A stretch of 39,783 nucleotides of DNA from Gemmatimonas sp. (GTDB lineage Bacteria > Gemmatimonadota > Gemmatimonadetes > Gemmatimonadales > Gemmatimonadaceae): the NCBI GenBank assembly GCA_023910675.1, contig JAAVWC010000032.1, positions 1 through 39,783 on the forward strand. Direction: 5' to 3'. Both the position numbers and the translations under genes were made by a program. Each line of letters opens with the position of its first letter. The stretch's first letter is position 1. The notes under the pieces were generated by a model, which worked only from the letters and a program-made list of their open reading frames with translations, searched no databases and was not told the origin of the DNA. Shown in pieces: positions 16,346 through 25,845 of this stretch.

Positions 16346-17655
16346 TCCTGATCTGCGAGGGCGGCGCCGAGCGCGTCGTCGAGGCGGTTGAGCGTTTCCG
16401 CGATCTCGGCCGGTCCGTGAGCCGACGACATGAACGCGGCCTCGAACGCGCTAGGCGCAAGGCTCACGCCGCGACGACGTGCGGCGTGGAAGAAGCGCTT
16501 GAAGAGCGACACATCGCTCTCCTTGGCCTCCTCGAAGGTGCGCACGACGCCCTCACGGAAGAAGAAACCCCACATGGAGCCGCTGTGACTTGCGCTGAAC
16601 GGCACGCTGCGACGCGCCGCAATGTCGCGCAGCCCTTGCACGAGATTGGCGGTTTGCGCCGTGATGCCATCGTGCACTTCACGGGTGAGCGCACCCAAGG
16701 TGGCCAGTCCACCGGCCATGGCCAGCGGATTCCCCGAGAGCGTGCCGGCCTGGTACACAGGCCCGGTGGGCGCGATGTATTCCATGAACTCACGCTTTCC
16801 GCCATAGGCGGCCACGGGCAAGCCGCCCCCGATCACCTTCCCGAGGGCGGTGAGATCAGGGGTTACTCCAAAGCGCTCGGCGGCGCCACCGTAGGCAATG
16901 CGGAAACCGGTCATGACTTCGTCAAAGACGAGCAAGGCCCCCGTTTCGTCAGCAATGCGACGGAGCCCGGGAATGAACTCCGCCGTGGGTTCGATGTAGC
17001 CGCCGTTGCCCACAATGGGCTCGAGCATGATGGCCGCGAGCGGTACTTCGCGCGCGATCTTCTCGACCGCTTCGAGGTCGTTGTAGGCGCAGGTAAGCGT
17101 AAGGCGCGCCAGCACTTCCGGAACACCAGGGCTGTCGGGAAGCCCCAGCGTGGCCACCCCGCTGCCGGCGCGCACGAGAAACGCATCGGCATGCCCGTGA
17201 TAGCACCCTTCGAACTTGAGGATGTATTCCCGCTTGGTGATGGCGCGGGCCAGCCGAGCAATGCTCATGGCGGCTTCGGTGCCGCTGCTGGTGAAGCGCA
17301 CCATCTCGAGGTGCGGCATGCGGGCCGCGATCATGTCGGCCAGATCGACCTCACGCTCGGTGGGCATGCCGAAGCTCGTGCCGTCCTGCATGACCTTGGC
17401 GAGCGCATCGAGCACCACCTGCGGCGCATGACCGAGAACCAGCGGCCCCCACGAGAGGATGTAGTCGATGTACTCGTTGCCGTCGGCGTCCCACACCAGC
17501 GCACCCTTGCCGCGGGCGGCAACGAACGGTTCGCCACCGACACCGCGGAACGCGCGGACCGGGGAGTTCACCCCGCCGGGAAAGCGACCGCGCGCTCGCG
17601 CCATGATTTCAGCGGAGCGCGCGTTGTTGGAGTGCCGCATCGAAGTGGGGGTCAT
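16342..17655 (-). CDS. hemL: Glutamate-1-semialdehyde 2,1-aminomutase
   Basis: PLP enzyme of the C5 heme pathway that turns glutamate 1-semialdehyde into 5-aminolevulinate. The 437-residue length fits. Landmarks are FPGGVNSPVRAFRGVGGEP (25-43), SSGTEAAMSIARLAR (123-137), EGCYHGHADAFLV, LVFDEVMTGFRIAYGG and the PLP lysine K273 in LTALGKVIGGGLP. The ATG at 17655 overlaps the rimO stop (ATGA), with GGGAG 9 bases upstream. GSA-aminomutase implies tRNA-Glu-based heme synthesis in this organism; hemA is not in the window. Confidence 0.96.
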   Translation of the reverse strand: MTPTSMRHSNNARSAEIMARARGRFPGGVNSPVRAFRGVGGEPFVAARGKGALVWDADGNEYIDYILSWGPLVLGHAPQVVLDALAKVMQDGTSFGMPTEREVDLADMIAARMPHLEMVRFTSSGTEAAMSIARLARAITKREYILKFEGCYHGHADAFLVRAGSGVATLGLPDSPGVPEVLARLTLTCAYNDLEAVEKIAREVPLAAIMLEPIVGNGGYIEPTAEFIPGLRRIADETGALLVFDEVMTGFRIAYGGAAERFGVTPDLTALGKVIGGGLPVAAYGGKREFMEYIAPTGPVYQAGTLSGNPLAMAGGLATLGALTREVHDGITAQTANLVQGLRDIAARRSVPFSASHSGSMWGFFFREGVVRTFEEAKESDVSLFKRFFHAARRRGVSLAPSAFEAAFMSSAHGPAEIAETLNRLDDALGAALADQE

Positions 17656-19079
17656 CGGCCAAAGCTCCCGGCAGTCGAAGTGTCGATTCCGACCAGCGGC
17701 AATGCGCGAGTCGGACGTATGGGCGCGGCTACCTGCGGGGCATCGGCAATGCGCAGCAGTGTCGCGGTGAAATCGTAGTCGTCGACGACCTGATCGACGT
17801 GGACATCGAGGAACGCCCCCGGTACCGGGCGAACACCGTCGCGCAGCAGTCCGTCGGGGATACGCACATGCATGAGCCCATCGATGTCATCGGCCTGCCA
17901 CGGTGCGCGGCAGGTCCAGACATTGGGCGAGTCACCCGCGCGCTCGACGAGCACGCGTGCTTCGCGCGACAGGAACCGCTCGTAGCGCACCGCGGTAATG
18001 CTGCGCTGCAGCTCCTCGATGCGCTCCTTGCGCTCCTGCTTGATGCTGTCGGCGACGTCGTCATCCATCGCGTGCGCGCGCGTGCCTTCCTGCGGCGAGT
18101 ACGTGAAGACACCCACGCGATCGAACTGGATTTCCTCGAGGAACTCGCAAAGGATGTTGAAGTCGTCTTCGGTTTCGCCCGGGAAGCCGACAATGACGCT
18201 GGTGCGTATCGCGAGGTCGGGGACGATGCTGCGGTACTGTGCGAGCCGCTCACGAATGGTCTTCTGGCGTTCGGGGCGGCGCATGCGCGCGAGCACGGCA
18301 TCGCTGCCATGCTGCATGGGCGTATCGAGCCAGCGCACAATGCGATCGTTGGCTGCAATGACCTCGAGCAGCCGCGGCGTGATGCCGGTGCTGTAGAGAT
18401 ACATGTTGCGGATCCACGGGATGCTGGTGTGCTGCACGAGCGCTTCGAGCAACTCGGGGAGCGCATTGCCGTCGCGGCGATCGCGCCCGTAATGCGCGAG
18501 GTCCTGCGCCACGAGATTGATTTCGCGGGCGCCCTGCGCCTCGAGCAGCTGTGCTTCGCGCACGAGATCATCGAGCGCAAAGCTGCGGTGCTTGCCGCGC
18601 ATGAGCGGAATGGCACAAAAGGCGCAGCCGTGGTCGCACCCTTCGGAGATCTTGAGGTAGCGCACTTGCGGCAAGTCGCCGCTGAACAGACGCACACCGG
18701 GGTGCTCCACCAGCGAGCCGCCCAGCAGCCCGCGCTCGACCAGCTCCGGCACGATGCGATCGGTTTCGCTGTTGCCGAGGAACACGTCGACCTCGGGGAG
18801 CGCGTCGACGAGTTCGTCCTTGTGGCGCTCCACCATGCACCCAATGGCAAAAACCGCCTTGACCTGGCCGTCGTCCTTGAGGCGCGCGGCGTCGACGATG
18901 GCTTCGATGCTTTCGGCCTTCGCGGCATCGATGAAGCCACACGTGTTCACCAGCACCACGTCGGCCTCACGCAGGTCCTGCACCGGCTCGGCGCCATGCG
19001 CCACCAGGTCAGCGAGGTACCGCTCGGAGTCTACTGTGTTTTTGTCGCACCCGAGGGTGACCAGGCCGAATTTGAGCAT
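17652..19079 (-). CDS. rimO: Ribosomal protein S12 methylthiotransferase
   Basis: Radical-SAM methylthiotransferase that modifies the conserved Asp of ribosomal protein S12. The N-terminal MTTase domain has cysteines C11 (LGCDKNTVDSERY), C47 (NTCGFIDAAK) and C81 (GCMVERHKDEL). The radical-SAM CxxxCxxC motif is C148, C152 and C155 in SEGCDHGCAFCAIPLMRGKH. A C-terminal TRAM-type domain follows with SREARVLVERAGDSPNVWTC-like residues. The 475-residue length is slightly longer than the E. coli protein because of a short C-terminal tail. LGCDKNTVDSE at the N terminus separates RimO from MiaB. It heads the long - strand run. Confidence 0.95.
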   Translation of the reverse strand: MLKFGLVTLGCDKNTVDSERYLADLVAHGAEPVQDLREADVVLVNTCGFIDAAKAESIEAIVDAARLKDDGQVKAVFAIGCMVERHKDELVDALPEVDVFLGNSETDRIVPELVERGLLGGSLVEHPGVRLFSGDLPQVRYLKISEGCDHGCAFCAIPLMRGKHRSFALDDLVREAQLLEAQGAREINLVAQDLAHYGRDRRDGNALPELLEALVQHTSIPWIRNMYLYSTGITPRLLEVIAANDRIVRWLDTPMQHGSDAVLARMRRPERQKTIRERLAQYRSIVPDLAIRTSVIVGFPGETEDDFNILCEFLEEIQFDRVGVFTYSPQEGTRAHAMDDDVADSIKQERKERIEELQRSITAVRYERFLSREARVLVERAGDSPNVWTCRAPWQADDIDGLMHVRIPDGLLRDGVRPVPGAFLDVHVDQVVDDYDFTATLLRIADAPQVAAPIRPTRALPLVGIDTSTAGSFGR

Positions 19080-19127
19080 CTTGGGAAGATAACGAATTCG
19101 TCTGCAACGGGACGAGTCCGCGCGAGC

Positions 19128-19694
19128 TCAGTCGCCGATTTCTTCCCAGATTTCAGCCAGCGCAAGGCTGAATGCCTGCGCCCCGGCATTGGGCGACCAG
19201 GTCACGGTGTCTACGCAGATCTCCGGGCGGTCGGCGCCCGGAGTCCACCGCTCCACCAGGTGCGACTCGACGTCCACCAGCCAGCACTCGATGCCGGCAC
19301 GCTGCAAGCGGGGGCGTTTCTTGAGCCGGTCGTTACGGGCGGTACTCGGTGAGAGCACCTCGATCGCGAGGAGTGGCGCTGGCGCGGGCTCCCGCCCGAA
19401 CATCACCGCCTTGCTAACGGGCGGCAAGACGAACAGGTCCGGCTGCACGAGCGTGTACGGGTCCAGGATCACGTCGGCGGGTGCCAAGAGCGCGATGCCA
19501 ATGCCCTTGCCGGGACCGCGCAGCCACATGCCCAGCTGGAGATGCACGGCCCCAATCACTTGCTGGTGCACGTCTCGTGGAGCCGCGCTGACGAGCAGCT
19601 CCCCGTCCACGGTTTCGTAGCGATTGCCGTCGTCGGGGAGGGCCCAGACGTCCTCGACCGACCAACGGCGCGTCTCTCCGATTGGCATACCCAT
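19128..19694 (-). CDS. Uma2-family (DUF820) PD-(D/E)XK nuclease-fold protein
   Basis: A 188-residue protein starting MGMPIGETRRWSVEDVWALP. Uma2 landmarks are the N-terminal YETVDGELLVSAAPRDVHQ, the acidic residue region VILDPYTLVQPDLFVLP (catalytic Asp of the fold) and LLAIEVLSPSTARNDRLKKR (catalytic Glu). The final expected lysine region is RLKKRPRLQRAGIECWLVD, close to the usual KRxxYxxxGVxEYWLVD but with a proline-rich variant. The family is abundant in cyanobacteria and other large genomes and is linked to mobile or repair contexts; its activity is unproven. The ATG at 19694 follows GAAGAG at good distance; an ATG at 19688 and upstream starts are possible. Confidence 0.85.
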   Translation of the reverse strand: MGMPIGETRRWSVEDVWALPDDGNRYETVDGELLVSAAPRDVHQQVIGAVHLQLGMWLRGPGKGIGIALLAPADVILDPYTLVQPDLFVLPPVSKAVMFGREPAPAPLLAIEVLSPSTARNDRLKKRPRLQRAGIECWLVDVESHLVERWTPGADRPEICVDTVTWSPNAGAQAFSLALAEIWEEIGD

Positions 19695-19779
19695 ATTGTG
19701 CTCTTCGTACGGCGTTTTGCGCAACTCGGCGGCAGCATGGGCACAACATGTCATGCTGCATCTGCTGGCATGTCACCAA

Positions 19780-19797
19780 GATAACGCGCATGTTATC
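19780..19797. promoter_or_regulatory. Short palindrome upstream of divergent Uma2 and orphan genes
   Basis: GATAAC (19780-19785) and GTTATC (19792-19797) are perfect inverted arms around a 6-bp spacer, in the 159-bp gap between the divergent Uma2 gene and the 722-residue secreted orphan. It could be an operator; nothing in the window says which protein would bind it. Confidence 0.35.
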
Positions 19798-19853
19798 GTC
19801 GAAGCGCACTCAGAGGTAAACGTCGCGTATGCAATCTCCTGCCAATTGCTCCA

Positions 19854-22022
19854 ATGCCACCGTCAGGTGTTCCTGGTTGGCGCCGACATAGACTCCGCTG
19901 GTGTCTCTTCGCCGTGCTGGTTTCAGCCTTGATGACCAGACAGGCAAAGGCCATCGGAACAGGCCACGAACCGCCGCTGCCGCTCTTCTATTCGTCGTCA
20001 GCGGCCTCCAGGGCCGGTACGGATGCGCCCCCAGACTCGGCGCAACTTGTGGCTCAGGCCAGACAGGCCACAGTGGCCTTTTTGCGCACGTGGCGCGTTG
20101 CCTGGCTGCGAAGCGACTTCACGCAGTGGCAGGCACTGGACCGCAGCACGCCCCGGACGCGCAACGCGCGTTACTCGGAGAACGCGTGGTATCGGCATTG
20201 GTGCAACTACGCCTGGAAGCCCCCACAGGGAGTGGAGGGCCAAGACCGACGCAGTCATCTCATTCCCATCGTAAATTTTCCGTCGCTTATCTGTCCAACG
20301 TGGTCAGCAAATGCAGCGCACGATGCAGACGCAAGCGTGGTGATCGATTCGGCGTTGACGCTCACGGAACTACCAGTCGTCGTGGCGGCCCGCGATTCGC
20401 TAATCACGCTGTTGCGAGAGGCGGTGTCGCGGCTCCCTGCTGACGAGTGGCTGCGCGGCCAGTATGTACGATTCCTGGTGGATCAGGGCTTTCATGCGCG
20501 CCGATATCACGACGAGGCGTTGGCCGCTTCGCAGTCGTGTCTCGGCGACCGCTGGTGGTGCGGAATGCTCTCCGGCTACGTGTTGGTCCATCAAGGGCAG
20601 TCGGAGAAGGCTAGTGTCGCTTTCGCGGAGGCGCGCGGCGCGTCACCGGGTGCGCTCCGTTGCCAAGTAGATAATGTCGTTGGATTGATGGACCGTCGCG
20701 CCGTTCCCAAAGGCTACACGCTGCCGACCTCATGCGCCGAACACGCCGTGTTCGCACGTACGCTTTGGTGGCTGGCAGACCCGTTCTGGTCTGATACCAT
20801 CAATGAACGGCAGATCGAGCACGACGTACGCACCACCAAGCTGCTGCTGGTGGCCAGCCTGCCAGTCAGCGAGCACTTCGATTGGGGACCGGACGACCCC
20901 ACCGACGCGGTTGGCCAACTCGTCACGCGTTACTTATGGCCGTCCAAAATGTTTTGGTCGCTCACCGTTCAGAACGGTGGTGTTTTGTCAGCGGGGACTC
21001 AGCGCAGCCGTCCGTTTGTTGTCGGTAGAGATCCCTATGAGCAGGTGCCGTCGCCCCCGCTCACTTCTCAGGAATACACCTTCGGCCGTGTGCACGTCGT
21101 GCCTGAATGGGTGGCGCTTTTCGAGCCCTTGCGCGCGCCAGCGTCAGGGTGGCAACTGCACGCGCAAAAAGGCGACGATCCATGGAAATGGTGGCCGTTC
21201 GAACATGCGCGATTACCGCGAGCGTTAGCGGCCGTTACCGATTGGCAGGAGCAGCAGTGGCGCCGCCCCACGGGCACTCGACTGGCGATCGCGGCCCGCA
21301 TACCTACGCGTCTATCCGGCGGCGTTTCTACACCGGCGGACTCCTTGAGTGCTCACCTGATTGCCGCGCGTTCACCAACATCGATGCGCGTGGTCGACCA
21401 GCGCCGAGTGTCCTTGAGACAACAAGTGATCATGGCCGGCACGCTGACCATGGACTCCGCCGTGGTGTCGCTCGAATTGCGGAAAGACGGCGCAGGAGGC
21501 AGCGATGCACGCACACGCTTTGGCCTCACTTCAGAGCCTTCGCTTGCCTCTCTGGTGGCTGGTGAGGTGGCGCTGGCTCAGCCGGCCCTGCTGATTCCTG
21601 GGGTACCTGCCGGTCCGCTCTCCCTAGACAGCGTGGAGGCGCGCCTGCTCCCGTCCACGACTCTGCGTGCAGCTGGCGCGGTCGGCCTCTACCTGGAAAG
21701 CTACGGATTCGCTGCGTCAGATTCGGTCCACTACGAGTTACATGTGGAGCGACTGAACCGGCGCGGCGTGTTCGAGCGCCTCACTGTTGCGCTCGGGGGC
21801 GGACGGGGAGACGTGACAGATACGCGCATTCGCTGGACTGACAGGCGTCCAGGAGAGGTGATTCCCGTGGACGATGGCATGCCATCGATTCACGGACGGT
21901 ACCTCACGCTATCGACCGCCACGCTACCGCCAGGCGACTACGCACTCACGATATCCCTCCGAACCGACCGTGGAGCAAAAGCGTCACGCAGTCGGCTGTT
22001 TCGAGTATCGTCAAGCCACTAA
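19854..22022 (+). CDS. Large secreted orphan protein
   Basis: A 722-residue protein that I do not recognise. The N terminus looks exported: basic residues (WRRHRLRW), then CLFAVLVSALM, and a probable cleavage site after QAKA (about residue 33). Residues 55-260 are helical with repeat-like spacing (for example LVHQGQSEKASVAFAEARGA), resembling a short TPR-type region. The middle has many tryptophans. The C-terminal 200 residues are beta-rich (SLELRKDG, YELHVERLNRRG, YALTISLRTDRGAKA) as in immunoglobulin-like or carbohydrate-binding domains. No ribosome binding site is obvious before the ATG at 19854. It converges on yajQ with a 25-bp gap. Coding is secure from length and codon use; function is unknown. 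Confidence 0.75.
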   Translation: MPPSGVPGWRRHRLRWCLFAVLVSALMTRQAKAIGTGHEPPLPLFYSSSAASRAGTDAPPDSAQLVAQARQATVAFLRTWRVAWLRSDFTQWQALDRSTPRTRNARYSENAWYRHWCNYAWKPPQGVEGQDRRSHLIPIVNFPSLICPTWSANAAHDADASVVIDSALTLTELPVVVAARDSLITLLREAVSRLPADEWLRGQYVRFLVDQGFHARRYHDEALAASQSCLGDRWWCGMLSGYVLVHQGQSEKASVAFAEARGASPGALRCQVDNVVGLMDRRAVPKGYTLPTSCAEHAVFARTLWWLADPFWSDTINERQIEHDVRTTKLLLVASLPVSEHFDWGPDDPTDAVGQLVTRYLWPSKMFWSLTVQNGGVLSAGTQRSRPFVVGRDPYEQVPSPPLTSQEYTFGRVHVVPEWVALFEPLRAPASGWQLHAQKGDDPWKWWPFEHARLPRALAAVTDWQEQQWRRPTGTRLAIAARIPTRLSGGVSTPADSLSAHLIAARSPTSMRVVDQRRVSLRQQVIMAGTLTMDSAVVSLELRKDGAGGSDARTRFGLTSEPSLASLVAGEVALAQPALLIPGVPAGPLSLDSVEARLLPSTTLRAAGAVGLYLESYGFAASDSVHYELHVERLNRRGVFERLTVALGGGRGDVTDTRIRWTDRRPGEVIPVDDGMPSIHGRYLTLSTATLPPGDYALTISLRTDRGAKASRSRLFRVSSSH

Positions 22023-22047
22023 CCAAGCGTCGCCCGGCAGACTCGAC

Positions 22048-22548
22048 TTAGCGGAAATTCCCGAACTGCAGCTCCACGCCAAACTCGCCCTGGCGCAGCA
22101 TGGCGATGCACTCCTGCAGCATGTCCTTGTCGGGGCTCGAAATGCGGACCTGCTCCCCCTGAATGGACGCCGTGATCTTCTTGAGCTTGGCCTCCTTCAC
22201 GGCGGCGGTCACCTTCTTCGCCGTCTCGCTATCCAGCGCCATCTTGAGCTTGATGTCGGAGCGCAAGATTTCGTGGCTGCCGGGCTTGGGGTCGCCGAAC
22301 TCCAGATTCTTCACGCTCACACCGCGCTTGATCAACTTGCCGCGAAGCACATCCACGAGGGCGTCGTGACGCATCTCCCCTTCCGCTTCGATCTGGATGA
22401 TCGCATCGGCACGCTTGAACTCGATGAGAATGTGCGAGCCCTTGAAGTCGAAGCGCTGCGCGACTTCCTTCTGCGCCTGATTGACGGCGTTGTCCACTTC
22501 CTGCAAGTCACAGCCGGTCGTGACGTCGAACGAATACGCTGAAGCCAT
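22048..22548 (-). CDS. YajQ-family nucleotide-binding protein
   Basis: A 166-residue YajQ protein, full length. It begins SAYSFDVTTGCDLQEVDNAV, followed by RFDFKGSHILIEFKRADAII, and ends GEFGVELQFGNFR, all typical. Some YajQ homologues bind cyclic di-GMP and act as co-regulators in Xanthomonas; others bind tRNA or nucleotides in vitro. The start is one base after the stop of the sigma factor gene (TAA-C-ATG), so the two are probably translated from one transcript. Confidence 0.93.
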   Translation of the reverse strand: MASAYSFDVTTGCDLQEVDNAVNQAQKEVAQRFDFKGSHILIEFKRADAIIQIEAEGEMRHDALVDVLRGKLIKRGVSVKNLEFGDPKPGSHEILRSDIKLKMALDSETAKKVTAAVKEAKLKKITASIQGEQVRISSPDKDMLQECIAMLRQGEFGVELQFGNFR

Positions 22549-22549
22549 G

Positions 22550-23410
22550 TTATCCGAGAAAGCTTTCGAGTGATTTGGCGCGGCTCACATGACGCAACCG
22601 CGAGAGCGCCTTTTCCTTGATCTGCCGGACGCGCTCACGGGTGATCCCGAGCTGCGAGCCGATTTCTTCGAGCGTCATGGCGTCGCCACCATCGATACCG
22701 AAATACAACTTGAGAATCTTGGCCTCACGCTCCTTGAGCCCGCCAAGTGACTCGGCGATCGCCTCGATCATGGCCTTCTCGAAGGTCTGATCTTCCGGCG
22801 TGGGGTGCATCGTGTCGGGCAGGTAATCCAGCAAGCGGTTGTCTTCGCCCGGCGTAAGCGGCGCGTCGAGCGACAGGTGCACCTGCGAGATGGACATCGT
22901 CTTGGCGACTTCCTCCTCGGTGATGTCCATGCCTTCGGCGATCTCCGCGTGCGTCGCTTCGCGGCCGAGCTCCTGCAGCAGCGTATTGGCACGCTTGCCG
23001 ATACGATGCAACGTGCCGGCGCGGTTGAGCGGGACCCGCACGATGCGCGACTGCTCTGCCAGCGCCTGCAAAATGGCCTGACGAATCCACCAGACGGCGT
23101 AGGAGATGAACTTGATCCCCTTCGTCTCGTCGAATTTGTGCGCGGCGCGAATAAGGCCGAGGTTGCCTTCGTTGATCAGATCGGAAAGCGACACGCCCTG
23201 ATTCTGATACTTCTTGGCGACACTGACGACGAAGCGCAGATTCGAACGGACCAACTTGTCGAGCGCATCCTGATCCCCCACTCGGATACGCCGCGCGAGC
23301 TCCGCTTCTTCTTCCCGCGAGATGAGCGGGTAGGCACTGATGTCGCGCAGATACTGATCGAGGGAGCCTTCCTCGTACGACGCCTTCTTTTTCGGGGGGG
23401 TAACCGCCAT
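22550..23410 (-). CDS. Sigma-70 family RNA polymerase sigma factor (RpoD/SigA-like, short)
   Basis: A 286-residue sigma factor. Region 1.2 is SLDQYLRDISAYPLISREEE (16-35). Regions 2.1-2.4 contain LVRSNLRFVVSVAKKYQNQG, SDLINEGNLGLIRAAHKFDE and KFISYAVWWIRQAILQALAE. Region 3 follows, and region 4 ends with TLEEIGSQLGITRERVRQIKEKALSRLR. It lacks region 1.1 and the non-conserved insert of large RpoD proteins, so by size it is a group-2-like or minimal primary sigma factor. Regions 2.4 and 4.2 are near-canonical, so -10/-35 recognition should be standard. The 166-bp gap upstream separates it from lepB on the same strand. Confidence 0.93.
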   Translation of the reverse strand: MAVTPPKKKASYEEGSLDQYLRDISAYPLISREEEAELARRIRVGDQDALDKLVRSNLRFVVSVAKKYQNQGVSLSDLINEGNLGLIRAAHKFDETKGIKFISYAVWWIRQAILQALAEQSRIVRVPLNRAGTLHRIGKRANTLLQELGREATHAEIAEGMDITEEEVAKTMSISQVHLSLDAPLTPGEDNRLLDYLPDTMHPTPEDQTFEKAMIEAIAESLGGLKEREAKILKLYFGIDGGDAMTLEEIGSQLGITRERVRQIKEKALSRLRHVSRAKSLESFLG

Positions 23411-23576
23411 GTTCGACCGGCTCGTGTGCTGAGAGAGCTATCGTGTTGACCGCGCGAAGGAACGCGGAATGCCGCAACGCTGAACGACAAAAACAACCGA
23501 CCCATAAGCCTTACCGAGCCGAGGCCATTCGTCAACGCGTGGTCCCGCAAAATCGGGGACGATTTTCGTGCGTCGG

Positions 23577-24293
23577 CTATCGGACCGACGTTCCGATGCG
23601 CGCCCACCGTATACGCGTGAGCCACGGGGCGCGTTCGGTGGAGTCGGGGGTGAAGCTGTAATACACGAACCACGGCGCACCACGCAGCAGGCTGTCGGGC
23701 ACGAATCCCCAATAGCGACTGTCGAGCGAATTGGCACGATTGTCACCGAGTACGAACAAATGGCGCGGCGGCACCACGAGCGGCCCCCAGCTGTCGCGCG
23801 CATTACCGTTGGTGTCGTACGCGCTGCCAGTACTCGACCCGCGCGAGACGTAGCGTTCGCGCAACAACGTGCCGTTCCGAGTCAACACTCCCTGCATCAT
23901 GCTCAGGGTGTCGCCGGGCAGGCCAATGAGGCGTTTTACGAACGCCTTGTCGGGATCGACCGGCCAATCAAAGACGACGACATCTTCGTGCCGCGGGGGG
24001 CGCAGCGCCGGCAAGCGCGTGTGTGTGAACGGGATTTCCGCCCCGTACACCCACTTGTTCACGAGCAGAAAGTCGCCCACGAGCAACGTGCGTTCCATGC
24101 TCGACGACGGAATGCGAAAGGCTTCCACCACAAAGGTGCGTACGACGAGAAACAGCAGCAACGCAATGGGAAGCACCGCCAACCAACTGCCGGTGCTTCT
24201 GCCACCGCTCTGTCGCCATCCCTGCAGCCCGCGTCGCGTGCGATTGGCCTCACGCAACGCCTCATTGCGGCGATCCCGATCTACCGGACGCAT
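23577..24293 (-). CDS. lepB: Signal peptidase I
   Basis: A 238-residue type I leader peptidase that cleaves signal peptides at the outer face of the inner membrane. One transmembrane segment lies at about residues 37-55 (WLAVLPIALLLFLVVRTFV). The catalytic Ser is S65 (RIPSSSMERTLLVGD) and the general base K120 is in AFVKRLIGLPGD. Box E is GDNRANSLDSRYWGFVP. The N-terminal 35 residues are basic and cytosolic. It lies 42 bp downstream of the aldehyde dehydrogenase gene. Confidence 0.94.
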   Translation of the reverse strand: MRPVDRDRRNEALREANRTRRGLQGWRQSGGRSTGSWLAVLPIALLLFLVVRTFVVEAFRIPSSSMERTLLVGDFLLVNKWVYGAEIPFTHTRLPALRPPRHEDVVVFDWPVDPDKAFVKRLIGLPGDTLSMMQGVLTRNGTLLRERYVSRGSSTGSAYDTNGNARDSWGPLVVPPRHLFVLGDNRANSLDSRYWGFVPDSLLRGAPWFVYYSFTPDSTERAPWLTRIRWARIGTSVR

Positions 24294-24335
24294 ATCGTGC
24301 CCTGCCCTGCTGCGATCGGGACCGCCGTCGTGCGC

Positions 24336-25823
24336 TTAGTAATTGTCAATTTGCGCGCGTTGCAGCGCGCCCGAGTAATCGACGTAGCCCACCTTCGTCT
24401 CGGAATAGAACTCATACACTTCCCACCCGCCTTCGCGATGGCCGTTGCCCGTTTCCTTCACACCACCGAAGGGCAAGTGCGCCTCGGCGCCAATGGTCGG
24501 CGCGTTGACGTACGTGATGCCGTTGTCGAGGTCCTGCAACGCGCGGAACGCGACGTTCACGTTGCTCGTGTACACCGAGCTCGAGAGCCCATAGCGCACG
24601 CCGTTGTTGACCGCGAACGCTTCTTCGGCGCTCTTCACTTTGATGACGGACAGCACCGGTCCAAAGATCTCTTCCTGATCCAACCGCGAACCGGCGGTGA
24701 CGCCGGTGAAGATGGTGGGCTGGAAGAAGAAGCCCTTGTCGAGCGCGCCGCCGGTGGCGCGCTGTCCGCCGCACACGAGCGTGGCGCCCTGCTCGCGCCC
24801 CACGGTGATGTAGTGCTGCACCTTGTCGAGCGCCGCCTGATTGACCAGCGGTCCCACATCGTGGCCGGCGACGCGACCGTCACCCAACACCAGCGCCTTG
24901 GCGCGCTCGGCGAGGCGTGACACGAACGTGTCGTGAATGCCTTCCTGCAGGATGAGACGGCTCGTGGCGGTGCACCGCTGCCCGGTCGTGCCGAAGGCGC
25001 CCCAGAGCACGCCATCGATGGCCAGATCGAGATTGGCATCGTCGAGCACGATCTGCGCGTTCTTGCCCCCCATTTCGAGCGACAGGCGCTTGTGCATACG
25101 TCCGCAGGTTTCGCCCACGAAGCGTCCCGTTTCGGTGCTCCCGGTAAACGAAATGACCGGCACGTCGGGATGCTCGACGAGCGCCTTGCCAACCACTTCG
25201 CCCATGCCATGCACGAGCTGGATGACTTCAGGGGGCAGCCCCGCTTCGAGCAGCACTTCGACGAGCACGGTGCAGGTGTGCGGTACGTCTTCGGCGGGCT
25301 TGATGACCACCGAGTTGCCGCAGAGCAGTGCCGGGAACGCCTTCCATGTGGGAATGGCGAGCGGGAAGTTGAACGGCGTAATGAGCCCGCACACGCCGAT
25401 GGGGCGGCGCATGCTCATCGCCCACTTGTTGGCGAGTTCACTGGGCACGGTGTGCCCGAAGAGACGGCGCCCTTCGGTCGCGGCGTAGTACGCGGTGTCG
25501 ATGCCTTCCTGCACGTCGCCACGTGTTTCGGCGAGCGGCTTGCCCATCTCGCGCGTCATGATGTTGGCGAGTTCTTCCTTGCGCGCCGCGAGCAGATCGC
25601 CCACGCGGCGCAGCACATCACCGCGCGCCGGAGCCGGTGTCCGCTTCCAGCGCTCGAAGCCGCGCTTGGCGCTGGCAACGGCCGCATCGATATCCGCCGT
25701 CCCCGAGGCGGGAAACATGCCAATCAGGTCATCTTGGTTGGCCGGGTTGCGATTCTCGAACCAGGCGCCAGTGGAGGGGGCGACCCACTGGCCGCCGATG
25801 TAATTCTTGAAGGTGGTGGTCAT
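24336..25823 (-). CDS. NAD(P)-dependent aldehyde dehydrogenase
   Basis: A 495-residue ALDH superfamily enzyme. The catalytic Cys is C284 (GTTGQRCTATSRL) and the general base is E250 (LSLEMGGKNAQIV). The oxyanion and cofactor residues lie in GLITPFNFPLAIPTWKAFPAL and SFTGSTETGR. The C-terminal NAPTIGAEAHLPFGGVKETG and GNGHREGGWEVYEFYSE resemble ALDH7-type and related uncharacterised bacterial groups rather than betaine or succinate-semialdehyde enzymes. The substrate is not predictable. The ATG at 25823 begins MTTTFKNYIGGQWV, the usual start. Confidence 0.93.
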   Translation of the reverse strand: MTTTFKNYIGGQWVAPSTGAWFENRNPANQDDLIGMFPASGTADIDAAVASAKRGFERWKRTPAPARGDVLRRVGDLLAARKEELANIMTREMGKPLAETRGDVQEGIDTAYYAATEGRRLFGHTVPSELANKWAMSMRRPIGVCGLITPFNFPLAIPTWKAFPALLCGNSVVIKPAEDVPHTCTVLVEVLLEAGLPPEVIQLVHGMGEVVGKALVEHPDVPVISFTGSTETGRFVGETCGRMHKRLSLEMGGKNAQIVLDDANLDLAIDGVLWGAFGTTGQRCTATSRLILQEGIHDTFVSRLAERAKALVLGDGRVAGHDVGPLVNQAALDKVQHYITVGREQGATLVCGGQRATGGALDKGFFFQPTIFTGVTAGSRLDQEEIFGPVLSVIKVKSAEEAFAVNNGVRYGLSSSVYTSNVNVAFRALQDLDNGITYVNAPTIGAEAHLPFGGVKETGNGHREGGWEVYEFYSETKVGYVDYSGALQRAQIDNY

Positions 25824-25845
25824 GCAGCAAATCTAGCCGGAGGTA

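Noticed and set aside
22550..23410. A full-length primary RpoD
   Set aside because: Region 1.1 is missing and the length is 286 residues, so I call it only an RpoD/SigA-like short sigma factor.
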